DNA from: Prostheceraeus crozeri
Lineage: Eukaryota > Platyhelminthes > Polycladida > Euryleptidae
Assembly (NCBI GenBank): GCA_907163375.1
Contig: CAJQUW010003190.1
Span: 41,001-105,000 of the forward strand
Direction of reading: 5' to 3'
Length of the DNA: 64,000 bases
Part shown: positions 49,600 to 60,535 of the stretch, one piece after another
Layout of the letters: every line of letters starts with the position of its first letter
Position numbering within the stretch: position 1 is the stretch's first letter
Notes under the pieces: generated by a model
Told to the model about the DNA's origin: nothing
The model's database searches: none
Seen by the model: the letters and a program-made list of their open reading frames with translations, nothing else
Program-made: the position numbers and the translations under genes

Positions 49600-49765
49600 G
49601 TGCCTGCGTTAAAGCAATGCCTGTCAACAGATGGTCCGGTGTCCTTGTGGTTAGAGGGTATGCTTGCACGTCCTCTAGCTCCAACGTCGCTGGTTCAAAC
49701 CAACCCACGACTGATGAGGCCCAACAGGCCGAAACATGTCTCGTGGTGGTTACATATAATGAGAT
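49600..49765 (+). mobile_element. tRNA-like repeat with hammerhead ribozyme (SINE- or PLE-related)
   Basis: TGTGGTTAGAGG at 49646-49657 resembles a tRNA A box and GGTTCAAACC at 49692-49701 a B box, 35-45 bases apart as in tRNA-derived promoters. The 3' end of this tRNA-like part overlaps a hammerhead ribozyme. The unit ends 15-20 bases before a long (AT)n tract. I see no proper acceptor stem or CCA-compatible end, so it is not a tRNA gene. The left boundary is estimated. Confidence 0.65.
49698..49751 (+). ncRNA. Hammerhead ribozyme (type I layout)
   Basis: All core elements are visible. CUGAUGA is at 49711-49717. Helix II is GGCC/GGCC (49718-49721 with 49727-49730) around loop CAACA. GAAA is at 49731-49734. 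Helix III is a minimal A-C/G-U pairing within the palindrome ACATGT (49734-49739). C49740 follows, as the expected cleavage position after GU. Helix I is CCACGA (49705-49710) with UCGUGG (49741-49746), then a 2-base bulge, then AACCA (49698-49702) with UGGUU (49747-49751). The very short palindromic helix III suggests it works as a dimer, as proposed for ribozymes in PLEs and related repeats. No core base is missing. Confidence 0.88.
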
Positions 49766-49766
49766 T

Positions 49767-49767
<1 letters not shown>

Positions 49768-49845
<78 letters not shown>
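49768..49845. repeat. (AT)n microsatellite
   Basis: About 39 AT units without interruption, directly after the ribozyme-bearing repeat. Confidence 0.98.
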
Positions 49846-49849
<4 letters not shown>

Positions 49850-49914
49850 AAAATTAATGTACCAAAGGCCGGATGGAGAAAACGTTGTTCTACACATTCA
49901 AAATTATCTCTTTT

Positions 49915-49921
<7 letters not shown>

Positions 49922-49952
<31 letters not shown>
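49922..49952. repeat. (AT)n microsatellite
   Basis: About 15 AT units at the left edge of the next PLE copy. Confidence 0.97.
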
Positions 49953-49954
<2 letters not shown>

Positions 49955-49984
49955 AATCTTTTTTGGTAATTTGCTCTTACTAAA

Positions 49985-50704
49985 AGCTCTTACGATAGTA
50001 CTGTTGCAAGGATAAAAGCCATTTTCATTGACAATGGGTTTCCTGTGAAACTTATTGAAGAGATAAAAAAATCGGTTGAAGAGCGCATATCTGCTGGCCA
50101 GATTGAGAAAGAAAAATCGGGAATTCAAATAATTCATTGGACCATTCCGTTCATTGAAGACAGTTCCTATGATTTACGTAAGAGGATTGGGTATCTTAAC
50201 AAGAGTTTGAAAGGCGCGGAAATCAAGCCGATTTTCAAAACCTCCAATTTTGGTAGTTATTTTCAAAACAAATCTAATGAAATCTAATGTAATTTATTAA
50301 TACAGTTGTGACCGCTGTCAAATGCGGTACATTGGTGCTACTAAACGTCACCTAAACACTCGCGTAAATGAGCATCTGAAAGGTTATCCAGCTCAAACTG
50401 GGATATCTATGCATAACCATTTTCCTAAGTCTGAAAATTTCAGAATCATCGGTCAGTACAAATATCCTTTCATTCTGGAAACTATTTTATTAAAAGCAGA
50501 TAGCTATGCACTGTTAAATAAACGGAATGGTTCTCACGAGTTACTTCTGATCTTGTGGCCTGAGACACGTGTTTGATTGACATTTGTGAAATCCATTTAC
50601 TTTTGCCCACTGGTTCCTTTTACGTATATAAAGATTGCGATGTAACCGTATTGTTTCTCTCCACTGAAGATGTTGCCTTTGAAGCAATGAAACTATAGTC
50701 TGGC
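49985..50704 (+). mobile_element. Penelope-like element, family B, plus-strand 3' part
   Basis: From about 49985 the frame reads SSYDSTVARIKAIFIDNGFP, continuing in 50045-50287 with EEIKKSVEERISAGQIEKEK, HWTIPFIEDSSYDLRKRIGY, the linker between polymerase and nuclease. Frame 50322-50576 is the GIY-YIG domain (CDRCQMRYIGATKRHLN, EHLKGYP, FPKSENFRIIGQ, FILETILLK). Order and wording match the minus-strand copy at 52556-53110. A short break lies between linker and nuclease. The 3' flank ends in a ribozyme-like hairpin (50661-50703). The left edge lies about 30 bases from an (AT)n tract, and another short AT run lies at about 50760. Confidence 0.9.
50661..50703 (+). ncRNA. Hammerhead-like motif in PLE 3' end (degenerate)
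   Basis: CTGAAGA fits the CUGANGA core. It is followed by TG, the stem TTGC/GCAA (50673-50676 with 50684-50687), then T and GAAAC, the palindrome ACTATAGT (50692-50699), C50700, and TGG pairing with CCA at 50661-50663. Compared with the ribozyme at 49698 there is an extra unpaired U after the core and a short helix I, so activity is doubtful. Confidence 0.5.
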
Positions 50705-50772
50705 AGAATTATTGTTTTTACTCGCAATGAAAAGTCTGGGTGCAATATGCTACAAAAAAAATATATATATAT

Positions 50773-51350
50773 GTAAAATAAAATCCCAATAGAAGTCAAT
50801 CAAAACTAAGGAATTCTCCCCACCGGTTGCATCTGTTTTACAGACTTTTCAAGGGACTAATGAATGTATTTGTATTTTCAAAAAGAAGAAATACATGGAC
50901 ATAGATGAGCTTTTAGACACTATAGATATTAAGAAGAGTTATAGGTAACTGCGTGCATAGACATATAAGTTTTTCTATCACCGATAGCTTATGGTTGAGT
51001 ACTTTAGCCTATTGAAAGTACCAGCATTTCTCCAATTTCTGTAATATCGGTACCTTTGATGAGCGGTTAAATTGACATCGTATTGGGAATTATCACGCTC
51101 TTGTTGATAAGGGTAATGTGATGTAGGCCCAGCGTGACGGTAGTCTACTTCTCTCCAAATGTTTTCACTTCCATTAACATACGTTTTTTTTACATACATA
51201 GTTGCGTTTATTTCAACTATTATTCTTTTCTTTTCTTATTAGCCAATTTCGATTCTTTGAAGAATTCTTTTGTGGCAAAAGCTTATTTTTCGTTTCTATT
51301 GATATTAAATATTTTTTTTCAGAAATGAAGAATTGTTTCTTGTTCTCCCA
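50773..51350 (-). repeat. Left arm of a large inverted repeat (PLE 5' part, minus)
   Basis: Inverse copy of 51706-52258, nearly identical from GTAAAATA at the outer edge to TGTTCTCCCA at the inner edge. The arm holds a roughly 20-bp insertion near 51180-51200 and a T-run difference relative to the other arm. On the minus strand the frame 51199-50978 reads a Tyr/Arg-rich tail (HQRYRYYRNWRNAGTF). By context this is probably the N-terminal region of PLE family B upstream of the polymerase. Confidence 0.88.
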
Positions 51351-51429
51351 ATGGCATGAAGTGGGAATGGCATGGGCATTCTGCATGGCAGAATGCACTG
51401 GCTGAAATCTACAAAACAGCCCTACAAAA

Positions 51430-51705
51430 ACCAATTCCAAAACTCCCTTGAAAATTATTTAAACAACCGATTGAACAAGAAACTGAAAGGCAAAATGAAC
51501 TTAGAAAAGATTTTTGTTTAAACAAATGTGAATACAAAATTAGAAGATTGAAATTAACAGCTGATATAAAATTAAAATGGTAGAAAATGTTGACAATGAA
51601 ATGGCAGAATTTTTTAATCAATATCATGACGAAGAAGAAGCTGAAATTCATCTTAATCAATGGGAAGAATTAACTCGTAAAGAAGAAGAACATAGTGCTA
51701 TGATT
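51430..51705 (+). mobile_element. PLE N-terminal coding fragment between the arms
   Basis: From about 51577 the frame reads VENVDNEMAEFFNQY, EAEIHLNQWEELTRKEEEHS and AMIWENKKQFF, running into the right arm. Upstream, LNNRLNKKLKGK and KIRRLKLTADIKLKW lie in shifting frames. A charged, coiled-coil-like stretch of this kind precedes the polymerase in PLE proteins. Assignment to family B is inference from the neighbours. Confidence 0.55.
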
Positions 51706-52258
51706 TGGGAGAACAAGAAACAATTCTTCATTTCTGAAAAAAACATTTAATATCAATAGAAACGAAAAATAAGCTTTTGCCACAAAAGAATTCTTCAAAG
51801 AATCGAAATTGGCTAATAAGAAAAGAATAATAGTTGAAATAAACGCAACTATGTTAATGGAAGTGAAAACATTTGGAGAGAAGTAGACTACCGTCACGCT
51901 GGGCCTACATCACATTACCCTTATCAACAAGAGCGTGATAATTCCCAATACGATGTCAATTTAACCGCTCATCAAAGGTACCGATATTACAGAAATTGGA
52001 GAAATGCTGGTACTTTCAATAGGCTAAAGTACTCAACCATAAGCTATCGGTGATAGAAAAACTTATATGTCTATGCACGCAGTTACCTATAACTCTTCTT
52101 AATATCTATAGTGTCTAAAAGCTCATCTATGTCCATGTATTTCTTCTTTTTGAAAATACAAATACATTCATTAGTCCCTTGAAAAGTCTGTAAAACAGAT
52201 GCAACCGGTGGGGAGAATTCCTTAGTTTTGATTGACTTCTATTGGGATTTTATTTTAC
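51706..52258 (+). repeat. Right arm of the large inverted repeat (PLE 5' part, plus)
   Basis: Inverse partner of 50773-51350, separated by 355 bp. The arms together could fold into a hairpin of over 500 bp. The plus strand here encodes the same Tyr/Arg-rich tail. The outer edge lies about 40 bases from a short AT run near 52300 and 125 bases from the 3' end of the minus-strand PLE. Confidence 0.88.
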
Positions 52259-52380
52259 TTATTAACTGACCATTTTTGAGCATCCCGTTTTTTTAATACA
52301 TATATACATGTATATATATTCAGACATAAAGAGCCCAACTTGAACATATTTTTGAAGGAAAAACAACAACTGTTTCTTTC

Positions 52381-52421
52381 AACCGAACATGTTTCAGAGT
52401 TATTCACTCCATCTTCAGTGG
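52381..52421 (-). ncRNA. Hammerhead-like motif in PLE 3' end (degenerate)
   Basis: On the minus strand: CTGAAGA core (with TG), stem GAGT/ACTC around GAATA, then T and GAAAC and the palindrome ACATGT, followed by T. Same layout as 50661-50703, but with different, still complementary, stem bases. Helix I is weak. Confidence 0.5.
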
Positions 52422-54138
52422 TACACAGGAATCTGATAAAACAACAGAACTAAGTTTAAATACATATCAGCGTAAAATGTATGAACCGATATCCATCATT
52501 TATGACGCACAAAACTACGGTGCTATGTACAAGTGGAAAATGACGTCATGTGAATTCACATATTCAAGTGCAAGGGCACTGAGCCATTCCTTTCATTCGA
52601 CAACATATCGATGTTTTCTTTCAGAAGAATAGACTCTAAGATAAGAGGATAGGCTGATGCACCGATCGTAGAAAAATTTTCAGCTCTAGGATGGTGCTCA
52701 TGTAAAGAAATTTCAGTAGCTACGGGATAGGCCTTCAAATGCTCACTAATTTGAGTGGCTAAGTGGCGCTTGGTAGCACCAATGTATCGCATTGGACAGC
52801 GATCACAAGTATACAGATATGTAACATTCTATTTCAAGCCAAACGAAATGCGATCTTTGTTATTGAAGTGGTTCAAAACTTTATTGGTTTTGAAAGCCAA
52901 ATAAATTTTTCTGCAATTTCTTATTCAACTCGTCTATACGTCTTTTTAGTTGCTTATGTTTGTTATCTATGAAAGGGATGGACCAGTACACCTTACCCAC
53001 TTCACTAGTGGTTGAGGCATTATGCAAATTTTCAGATTTGGTTACCACATTTCTTTTAATTTTGTCAATAAAATACGAATCATAGCCGTTTTTCAGAAAC
53101 ATTGATTTGATGCGTTCACACGCTATTCTAAAATTCTCTTTATTGGAACGCTCTAGAAATCTCTATACGCTCTAGAATTCTCTATACGCTCTAGAAAATA
53201 GGGAACGCATAGCAGCGACTTTATAAGAAGACAGAGAACACGAAGAGGCAGGTATGTACATACCTGTATTGGTTTCTTTGATGTGATGGCCAATATCAAA
53301 TGCACCATCAAAAATGCTGACAACAGTGTCAAGAAAGATGAGACTATCATTCTGGCCTAACTCCACCGTAAATTTTAAATTTTCATCGACCGAATTGAGA
53401 AATTCGAAAAAACATTTGCAGTCTTTTTCAGAGCGAAAGACCGCAAAACAGTCATCTACATATCCAGTGTAGAAAAGGGGATAGTGAGTAAGTTCTGAAA
53501 ACCGTCTTTGTACCAGGTTCATGGCAAATGCAGCCATGGTGGGAACTAGCTTCGAGCCCATTGGCATGCCATCTATTTGGTAAAACAACTTCTCATTAAA
53601 AGAGATTAAAATGTTTGGACATGCTATTTCTAATAAGCTTTCAAAGCTGGCTTAGAGACAGAATAGTGCTCAAAGTCAATTAACGACAGAATGTGATCAA
53701 TCGTCTTGTTGACGGGAATCGACGTGAAAAGATTCGATGCATCAAAGCTAACTAATTTGCAATTTCCGTACAACTTCGTGGGTTGAGAACCAACAGATTT
53801 GATTTTATCAATGATATCATTGTTTAAAAGTTTCTTTGACTTCAAACTTTGGAGCTTACGATTAAATATGTCTTCTTCAAGAATGAAGGGGTCTTATTTC
53901 GAACGAAGGCTTGAATTTTGAATTGTCTTCTAAAATTCTATTCATCTTTTCGACATCTGAAGAGCGATCTTCAATGAAAGCACCATTGCCTTTGTCAAAG
54001 CGGCAGACAACAATGCTTTTATTTTGATCAAGCTTACGCCAAGATTTGAAATGTTTGGACCACTTCCTTGAAAACGTTTTTTCGAGAAGTAACTTTTGAA
54101 AATGTCTCTGAATTTACAGATGAAGTCATCATCAACGT
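52381..54138 (-). mobile_element. Penelope-like element, family B, minus-strand copy
   Basis: Read on the minus strand. CRFDKGNGAF near 54000 (start of the polymerase, as in DKGNG blocks) is followed at 53630-53845 by GSQPTKLYG and SFDASNLFTSIPVNKTI. At 53172-53588 come FYQIDGMPMGSKLVPTMAAF, GYVDDCFAVF (catalytic Asp pair) and SLIFLDTVV. The linker is at 52881-53102 (YWSIPFIDNKHKQLKRRIDE), and the GIY-YIG nuclease at 52556-52792 (MRYIGATKRHLATQISEHLK, YPLILESILLKEN). This is the most complete PLE here, lacking the N-terminal part, with a few breaks. Its 3' end carries a ribozyme-like hairpin and its 5' side abuts an (AT)n tract. A CTCTAGAATTCTCTATACG-like short duplication lies near 53155-53190. 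Confidence 0.93.
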
Positions 54139-54157
54139 AATATATATATATATATAA
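54139..54157. repeat. (AT)n tract at the PLE 5' edge
   Basis: About nine AT units directly beside the last recognisable PLE sequence. Confidence 0.9.
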
Positions 54158-55789
54158 ATGTTGTTGAATTGTTCATCGTTTTGCATAGATTCGCTCAGTT
54201 TTTCCCAATTTTTTTCAGTTTTTTCTCAGTTTACTCAATTAAGAATACCGGTATATATACACTCAAGGAAAAAATAAAGTACCCGGTTAGACATTTAACT
54301 CTATTTCGAAAACAACAAGGCAATATGCACTACTTGTGCTTCAGAGTCGATCACAGAAACAATATCAATACACGTATAAAGTCACGAAAGGCGTACTAGT
54401 GTAATTTAAGGTTTTATTCATCAGTTTTGTGTCTTAACTGTGTCTCACTAGATGTAGGCGGTTTTTGACTTTCGATGATTTGCTTTATTGATCGGTATGT
54501 CTAGTGTATTTAGTTACTGCGTAGATGGTGCAGTGATGACTTATGACTCTATCGTTTGATAGGTATGTTAGCGTTACTTAGGCTACTATCGGCTTTAGTC
54601 GGTGTTTAACTTTTACGCCTAAGTTCGTAATTTATGAGAATTGAGAATTGAGGAAGATGATCATAGTGGAGAGAGGGGAGGCAGATCTTGACGATGGATG
54701 TGACGGCATAGAAAAATGTCTAGCTGAATAGATGATGTTGGAATATTTAAGTTACGTTCGCCTTGACAGGAAGCCCTCGTATTAGCTTTTCAGCAATTTG
54801 GTCAGTATGCGTTCCTGTTAAGTTGTAACGGCTAAAGCAGACTCCGTGCTGAGGGGGTGGTGGAACTACGGATCCCGGTAGATTCGCGTCCGGGAGTAGA
54901 GAAAAGCAGGTATCATGTATAGGTTAGCTCATACGTCTCGATTTAAGATTACTAAACCCGATTCCAAACACGGACAATACCTTGCCTCTAGTCTGTTTGG
55001 ACGCGAACAACTAAAAACAATGAGTTTACTAGCGCAGATATAGAGATAAGTTATTTAGACAATTACGTTGATAGATAGATAACAGGAACACTGTACAGTT
55101 AACTAAATAGCGTCAGAAGTCGTTAACGTTATCACACCGGAAATACTCAACTTTAGTGATAACGAAATCCGAAAGTACGCACTTAAAGCGTTAAAATTTA
55201 ATGTTAGCTGCTAGCAGAGACTGCCAAATGTTAAGTGGGAGATTCGTTAGCGTTCACATGATTTACATATGAACAAGGACTCAATGTTACGCCTTTTGGT
55301 GAGTATGACCACTCCAAGTTTTCGTCCTCGCGAAGAAGATCAGGCAATGAACAGTCTTTGACTGAGAACGCGGACGAAGCTGCTTCGAACGCAAGCAATC
55401 GCTTTTGTCGAATTGCGAAAGTCTGCCCTGTTGGGGCTTAGGGGTTGAGATTTATATTAGTCTCTATCACTCATAAAGCCGTTCTGGATGATGGAGACCA
55501 GGCAGTATGAAGTATTCGTTTCCTCTCGCTGCATGTCCATATGCCTTACCCACTCGCGCTCGACATTAGACCCTTGTATACGTGCGGTCCTGAAGATCGC
55601 TTATTGTGTGTTCGCTTCGATTTCATTCTAGCTTCCTTGAAGTCAATCACATCGCAGCGTGGGGCTGGCACCTTAAGCGCCATTATGGGTCCTCAGAGTA
55701 GTTGGAGAATTGCTAATGAGGATGAATTTTATTATTTTCCACGAAGACGCTTTTAAGTGTGCTTGGAGTTGATTGCCGCTTGGTGCAGA
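54158..55789. other. No gene recognised
   Basis: The sequence changes here from AT-rich to more mixed composition. It may belong to the flank or a terminal repeat of the LTR element to the right. I could not verify a repeat. Confidence 0.4.
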
Positions 55790-58729
55790 TCGTAAACGCC
55801 TCCCTCTTTCAGTAGCATTGCCGAGGAACGAAGTTTAGTTCTCTCGCGTTCCAATTCCAGTATGAATCTGTAATTAGATTGAAAGTCGGCCCCGTACCGT
55901 CCATTTCGCCTGTTCATCAATGTCTCAGAAAGTTTCGTGTCGACTTGACCTTCGTGCCTTCTGATGCCGAAAAATGCAGTGAATCTCCTATCTGTCGAGT
56001 GAGCACGCATTCTCTCCAATTAGGCAACTAAATGTTCCAATTAAATAGTGTCATAGGATCCTCGGATTTCGATAGTGAAATGCAAAACATCTTTTTGAAT
56101 TGTAAACGCTAAGAATTACGATTACATTTTCCTCACCGTGAGTGAGCGACGTCTCGTCGCAGAGCAGGAAAGACATGTATCACTGGAAGGCGAACAGGGG
56201 CTACGTGTGGCAGATTTGTCTCTGCGATGTTAAAAGCGATAGAGGTAGACCTGATTGACGTTGTGCGCCTGAACTGAACAAGAGCTAGTAGCACGTTGAA
56301 CAGTTACAAATCGTGACGACGTCGTGGTACGCTTGTGGACACGGTGCTACATTGATAGGTCGAAGTGAAAGACGATGACGGTGTTACTTAGCTTATGTAA
56401 ACTGTAACAATAAATCATAGTGTACTGATGTAGACACAGAAAGGCAAGCGAACAACATGTCAAATAACTGTCGAACGATATTCTCGTCGAAAGTCCGCAT
56501 GTAGTGCGGGGTTATTTGACGACGACGCGGTAGAGAGATGTCCGCATCGCTCCGCAGATCATGGTTATGTACAAACACCGGGGAAGTGCTCAGTGTGGGT
56601 TCAGAGCAAATGTCGCTGCACTTGCCTCCCGCGCCCGCTGGAGCCTATCTCTATGGAGATCTCGTCCGATCTGTCCTCGGAGTGACGAATACTCCACAGA
56701 CACGCATTTCAGATCGTTAGCCCCAGCGGCCTCGCCTGTCAATCTTGAGTCTATCCGTCTGATGTTGGCGGATGGATCAGGCCCGCGGATTATACTGTTA
56801 TGTGCTGTCCGCGAGGCGGTTAAATTTTGTTAGCCGTTCATAAGGGGCACCTCGTAGACGGCCGAGCGAGTTTTGTCTTGGCACAAACGGCGGTAGTGTG
56901 CCGCTGTTTGTTACTGGGTGGATATGTCGCACACCACCTCCATGTTCATGTATCGTGTGTATAGGGGCCCACTGCGTGGTCGTCTCTCCTCGGACCGCAC
57001 TGGCGACAGGATGGCGCAATCGGATGACTATGTATCCACTACTCCGTTCAGCCGAGGGCAACGTGCTAGGTATCGTGTCGGAGCCTGTGATGTACAAAAT
57101 CCTGGGTGGTCGCGCCGGCACCGCCCGTTTGATATGTCTTTCTGACTTCCTGCCACCATCTCTTCCTTCCGTCACCAGGATCAGGGACATCGTCGTGTGG
57201 TTCCAAGCTGCTTGACCATCAGCCAGTCGGTGTCTTCTTTCTGGTTTCGGAAGTAGGTCACGGAAGGGGTGGACTATGCACTCCGGCGTTGAGGGCCGCC
57301 TAGAGCACTGCGCGTTGTTTTGTGTGACCGCGCGCAAACGTGACATCGTAGTGCTCTCTTGCTGTATAGTCGCGTGCTCGGTTCGGCTGATATGTGTGTG
57401 TGTCAATACTGGTCAAAGAGGCGCGTCACGTGGGAGTCCTCTCTCAGCGTTGGAGCTGCGTCGCTGGAACCAGTTCTGTCCATCATCGTTCCGCGCCATG
57501 AGGGGCTGCCTCAGTCGGCTACGCCGCTACCCGCCTCATTGCTGGGGTATCGCTACCGCAGACACGGCATCGGTCCGTACCCAATCACTAGCGACGCCAT
57601 TGTTTGGCGATTAGTACGTTGTTGTAAAGCGGAGTGGTGTTCTCATACCCACGCGCCGCAATATCTCTTCCTACTAGTCCTGCCGCGTGGGAGCATCTTC
57701 GAGTGTGAAGCAGGGCTAATTCCCGTGGATTGCTGCCGTCTCGTACCACGGTATTGGTCTACTGGTTGGATTAGGGAGTGAGTGATCAGGAGGAAAGGCT
57801 CAGCATATCCGCCTCGCTTCGTAACTGGTCAGCACCTCACACAGACCTGCGACGCCGGCGCGAACTGCTGATTCGGTCACGACCTCGCGACGCAGGGCTT
57901 GAGATGCGCCCCTTGTACGGTTTCGCTAATGAGAATAGCCTGTTAAAATGGCAGACAAGTGTCGTCAGTTCGATTGCAGTTCAACTTTTTCTTCCAGCGA
58001 CATAGGCAGTTTTATCGGAATTATAAATACGAGTCAAAAGTATGTGTGTGATGCCCTAAGCTGTACATAGCAGCACGCTACTGAAGTGTAGTTGGGAGGG
58101 AAGAATGAGATCAGAAGATACTGAGACCTTAAAGGTATAGTAGGTGCGCTATCAGGTCTACTAAGTCTCTGTAAGATTGGGATATCTGAGCCCACTAGGC
58201 ACGTAGCACTGTATAGGTGGGGGTGATAAGGTGCGCGGTAATCTAGTCGTTCAAGTGTATCGTTACTTAGAGATGAGTCGTAATTACTCAGCATTAGGCG
58301 TCTTTTAGTGGGAAAGTCGTGTAAATTGTGCAGGTAAGGCGAAGCAAATTTGCAGTAGGTGATGTTATTATCCCCATATACGGCATTAACTCAGGAGAAG
58401 GTGTCTTTGTCTATTCCTTAATTTGGTGACGTATTTGCAACGGCGGTAGCTCTTCGTGTGTCGGAAGCCTTAGTTTCTCCCAGGTGTGGGGCCCCGTGAT
58501 TGTTCGGGTTTTCTCTTTCTTCTCATTTTCGGAAGGCCTCTAGCTCCTGAGACTCCTTTTTTGGTCTTCAATGTCGGCCTCTGGAGAAGAACCGCATCGT
58601 AAGAATTGGGTTAGTGCTTGGGGTGTCAGGTACGGAAGTAACATCGGGAGTATGGTGGTTCAATAGCAGTTGTGCATCGTATTTATGTTTATTATCATTA
58701 CCGATTGCGCTTCTTTCCGCTACCGTAGG

Positions 58730-59700
58730 TGGTCATTGATATTGGTTGCGACCATGACTGTTTGTGTCCGTCATCTTGGCAACTACGCCGTAAGGGCCGC
58801 CGCCACAGCTATTTTGCAGTCCCCATTCTTGGAAAGTCCCTTTTTTTTCGGTTGGGGCGTCAAGACGACTACACGCGATCTCCAATCGCCAGATTAATTC
58901 CAGTGTATCGGTAGCTGTTTTGTCATACTGGGTGTCTTCTGGCGGGTCGTGGGCTTCATTCATTGGTGTCTTGCCGTGCAAGCTCGCCAGGCGCTGTGAC
59001 AAGCGAACGCGACAATATTTTGTTTGTGTTTCCGAAACTTGATGTGTATTAGTGGGGGTCGCTGCACCTGTGTTCTGAGAATGGTGACGCATCGTCACAA
59101 GGGAGGTGAGGATCGCTCCCGAAATACGAGGTTAAGAACGGACTTTCTTTGGTGGATGGCTTAGGATGAGCGGATGACGGTAAGCGAGCAACAGCCATTG
59201 CTGGGGAGGACGTCGTCCCAATCCTTCAGATCGTTGCTGACGTACTGGGAGCTGCATCTCAACGATCACTCCTGCACATTTTTTCGACTTACCCGTCGCA
59301 CTTTTAGGGGTTATATGCTGTCGTTAAACGAAATTTTGTCTTGTGTTTGTCAAGCGACAAAACTTCCTGTCATCAAAGAGGACATAAAGGTCTTAGCCTC
59401 CTCGGTCGGGACAAGCAAGGTCTCGTGGCATCCATATCCGGCATAACAATTTTCGTCGGAAAAACAACTTGTGCAATCTCTCGTTCTGCGTTGCCGCTTG
59501 CGGTCGCGAAATGGCAAAAAGCTTTCCACCCATTTCGTTGGCGTGCTCGATGATCTATATGACTATATATTTTGTTTCCATCGTGCCGTTTGTCGGAAAT
59601 GGTCAGTTATATCCCACCGCCCATACGGTAAAATGGGGCGCGGGATCTGGTATGCCAAAAATTTGCTGTCCACAAATTACGAGGTACTTTTGGATTTTTT
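58730..59700 (-). mobile_element. Gypsy integrase region (broken)
   Basis: Minus-strand pieces resemble successive blocks of a Gypsy integrase core (a KWVEA-type block near 59530, a TTAYNP-type block near 59320 and the ESPF..YG block near 59120), followed by the C-terminal helix-rich part in the frame 58733-59098. It would insert the element's DNA copy into the genome. Broken. Confidence 0.82.
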
Positions 59701-60535
59701 TTCCGGGTGTTGTGTTTTTTTCGTGCTGCATTCTTTGCATTTACACGACAACACATTCTTCACCCACTCGCTTTCACCTCTCTAGTTCAATTTTGGGCCA
59801 AATAATAGAATTATTCGCAGACGCGATAGCGTCTTTTCTGCGATAAATGGTCTCGCCGAATTCGTCCATGATGGGAACTCCAAGAATACCATGCATGCGG
59901 AGATTACGATGTGTGGGAGTACCAGCACAGTGATGTCTTATATTCTCAGTGCAGCGATAGAATGAAGTATCCATGGCGTTAGCGGAAACCTTACCAAACT
60001 ATTCTATTGAACGTAGGATTGTTCCGTCTGGTCTGATTGCGCTCATGTTCACGTTTTTTTCCCATCAGTCTTCTCAGAAATGCTTTTGAGCAACTGATCG
60101 TTCTGTGCTAGAGTACCTAAGCGCACAGTTTGCGACCATAGCCTATCAGACGTGGATTCTTAGCTCCGTGGCATCTTGACGCTGAATCGCTGGTACGACC
60201 AACAACCAGGGGCCGGTACGGGTCCGATATGCGGGAAAAGGGCATCCGCCAAGGTTTATTTGCATTTTCCCAGGTCGAAATACCTTGATGACCATGATCC
60301 AGCTCTGCCGTCTATGAGTGCCCAGTCTAATGAGAGCGAGAACGATGGAGTTTGCTGCGATGATAGGGGGTGTCGTGAAAATCAGCCGACTGAAGTGGGC
60401 TGTGGTCAGTTATTTACTGTGAATGGAGCTGCCTGTTAGTAGTAAGGGCCGGAATATTGTGTCCGCTTAGGCTACCGATACAACTGGCAAGGTTATCCAT
60501 CGTTCTACGCGAGTGGCTATAATTCTTCGTGCTTG

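Noticed and set aside
49633-49704. Candidate tRNA gene
   Set aside because: A- and B-box-like motifs are present, but no acceptor stem or convincing anticodon arm can be formed; better explained as a tRNA-like repeat.
49514-49897. Open frames across the (AT)n tract on both strands
   Set aside because: Ile-Tyr runs are simply translated microsatellite.
56798-57406. 202-residue minus-strand frame in the Gypsy region
   Set aside because: Composition is Arg/Pro-rich and matches no family I know; lies in a GC-richer stretch of doubtful sequence quality, so no product is named.
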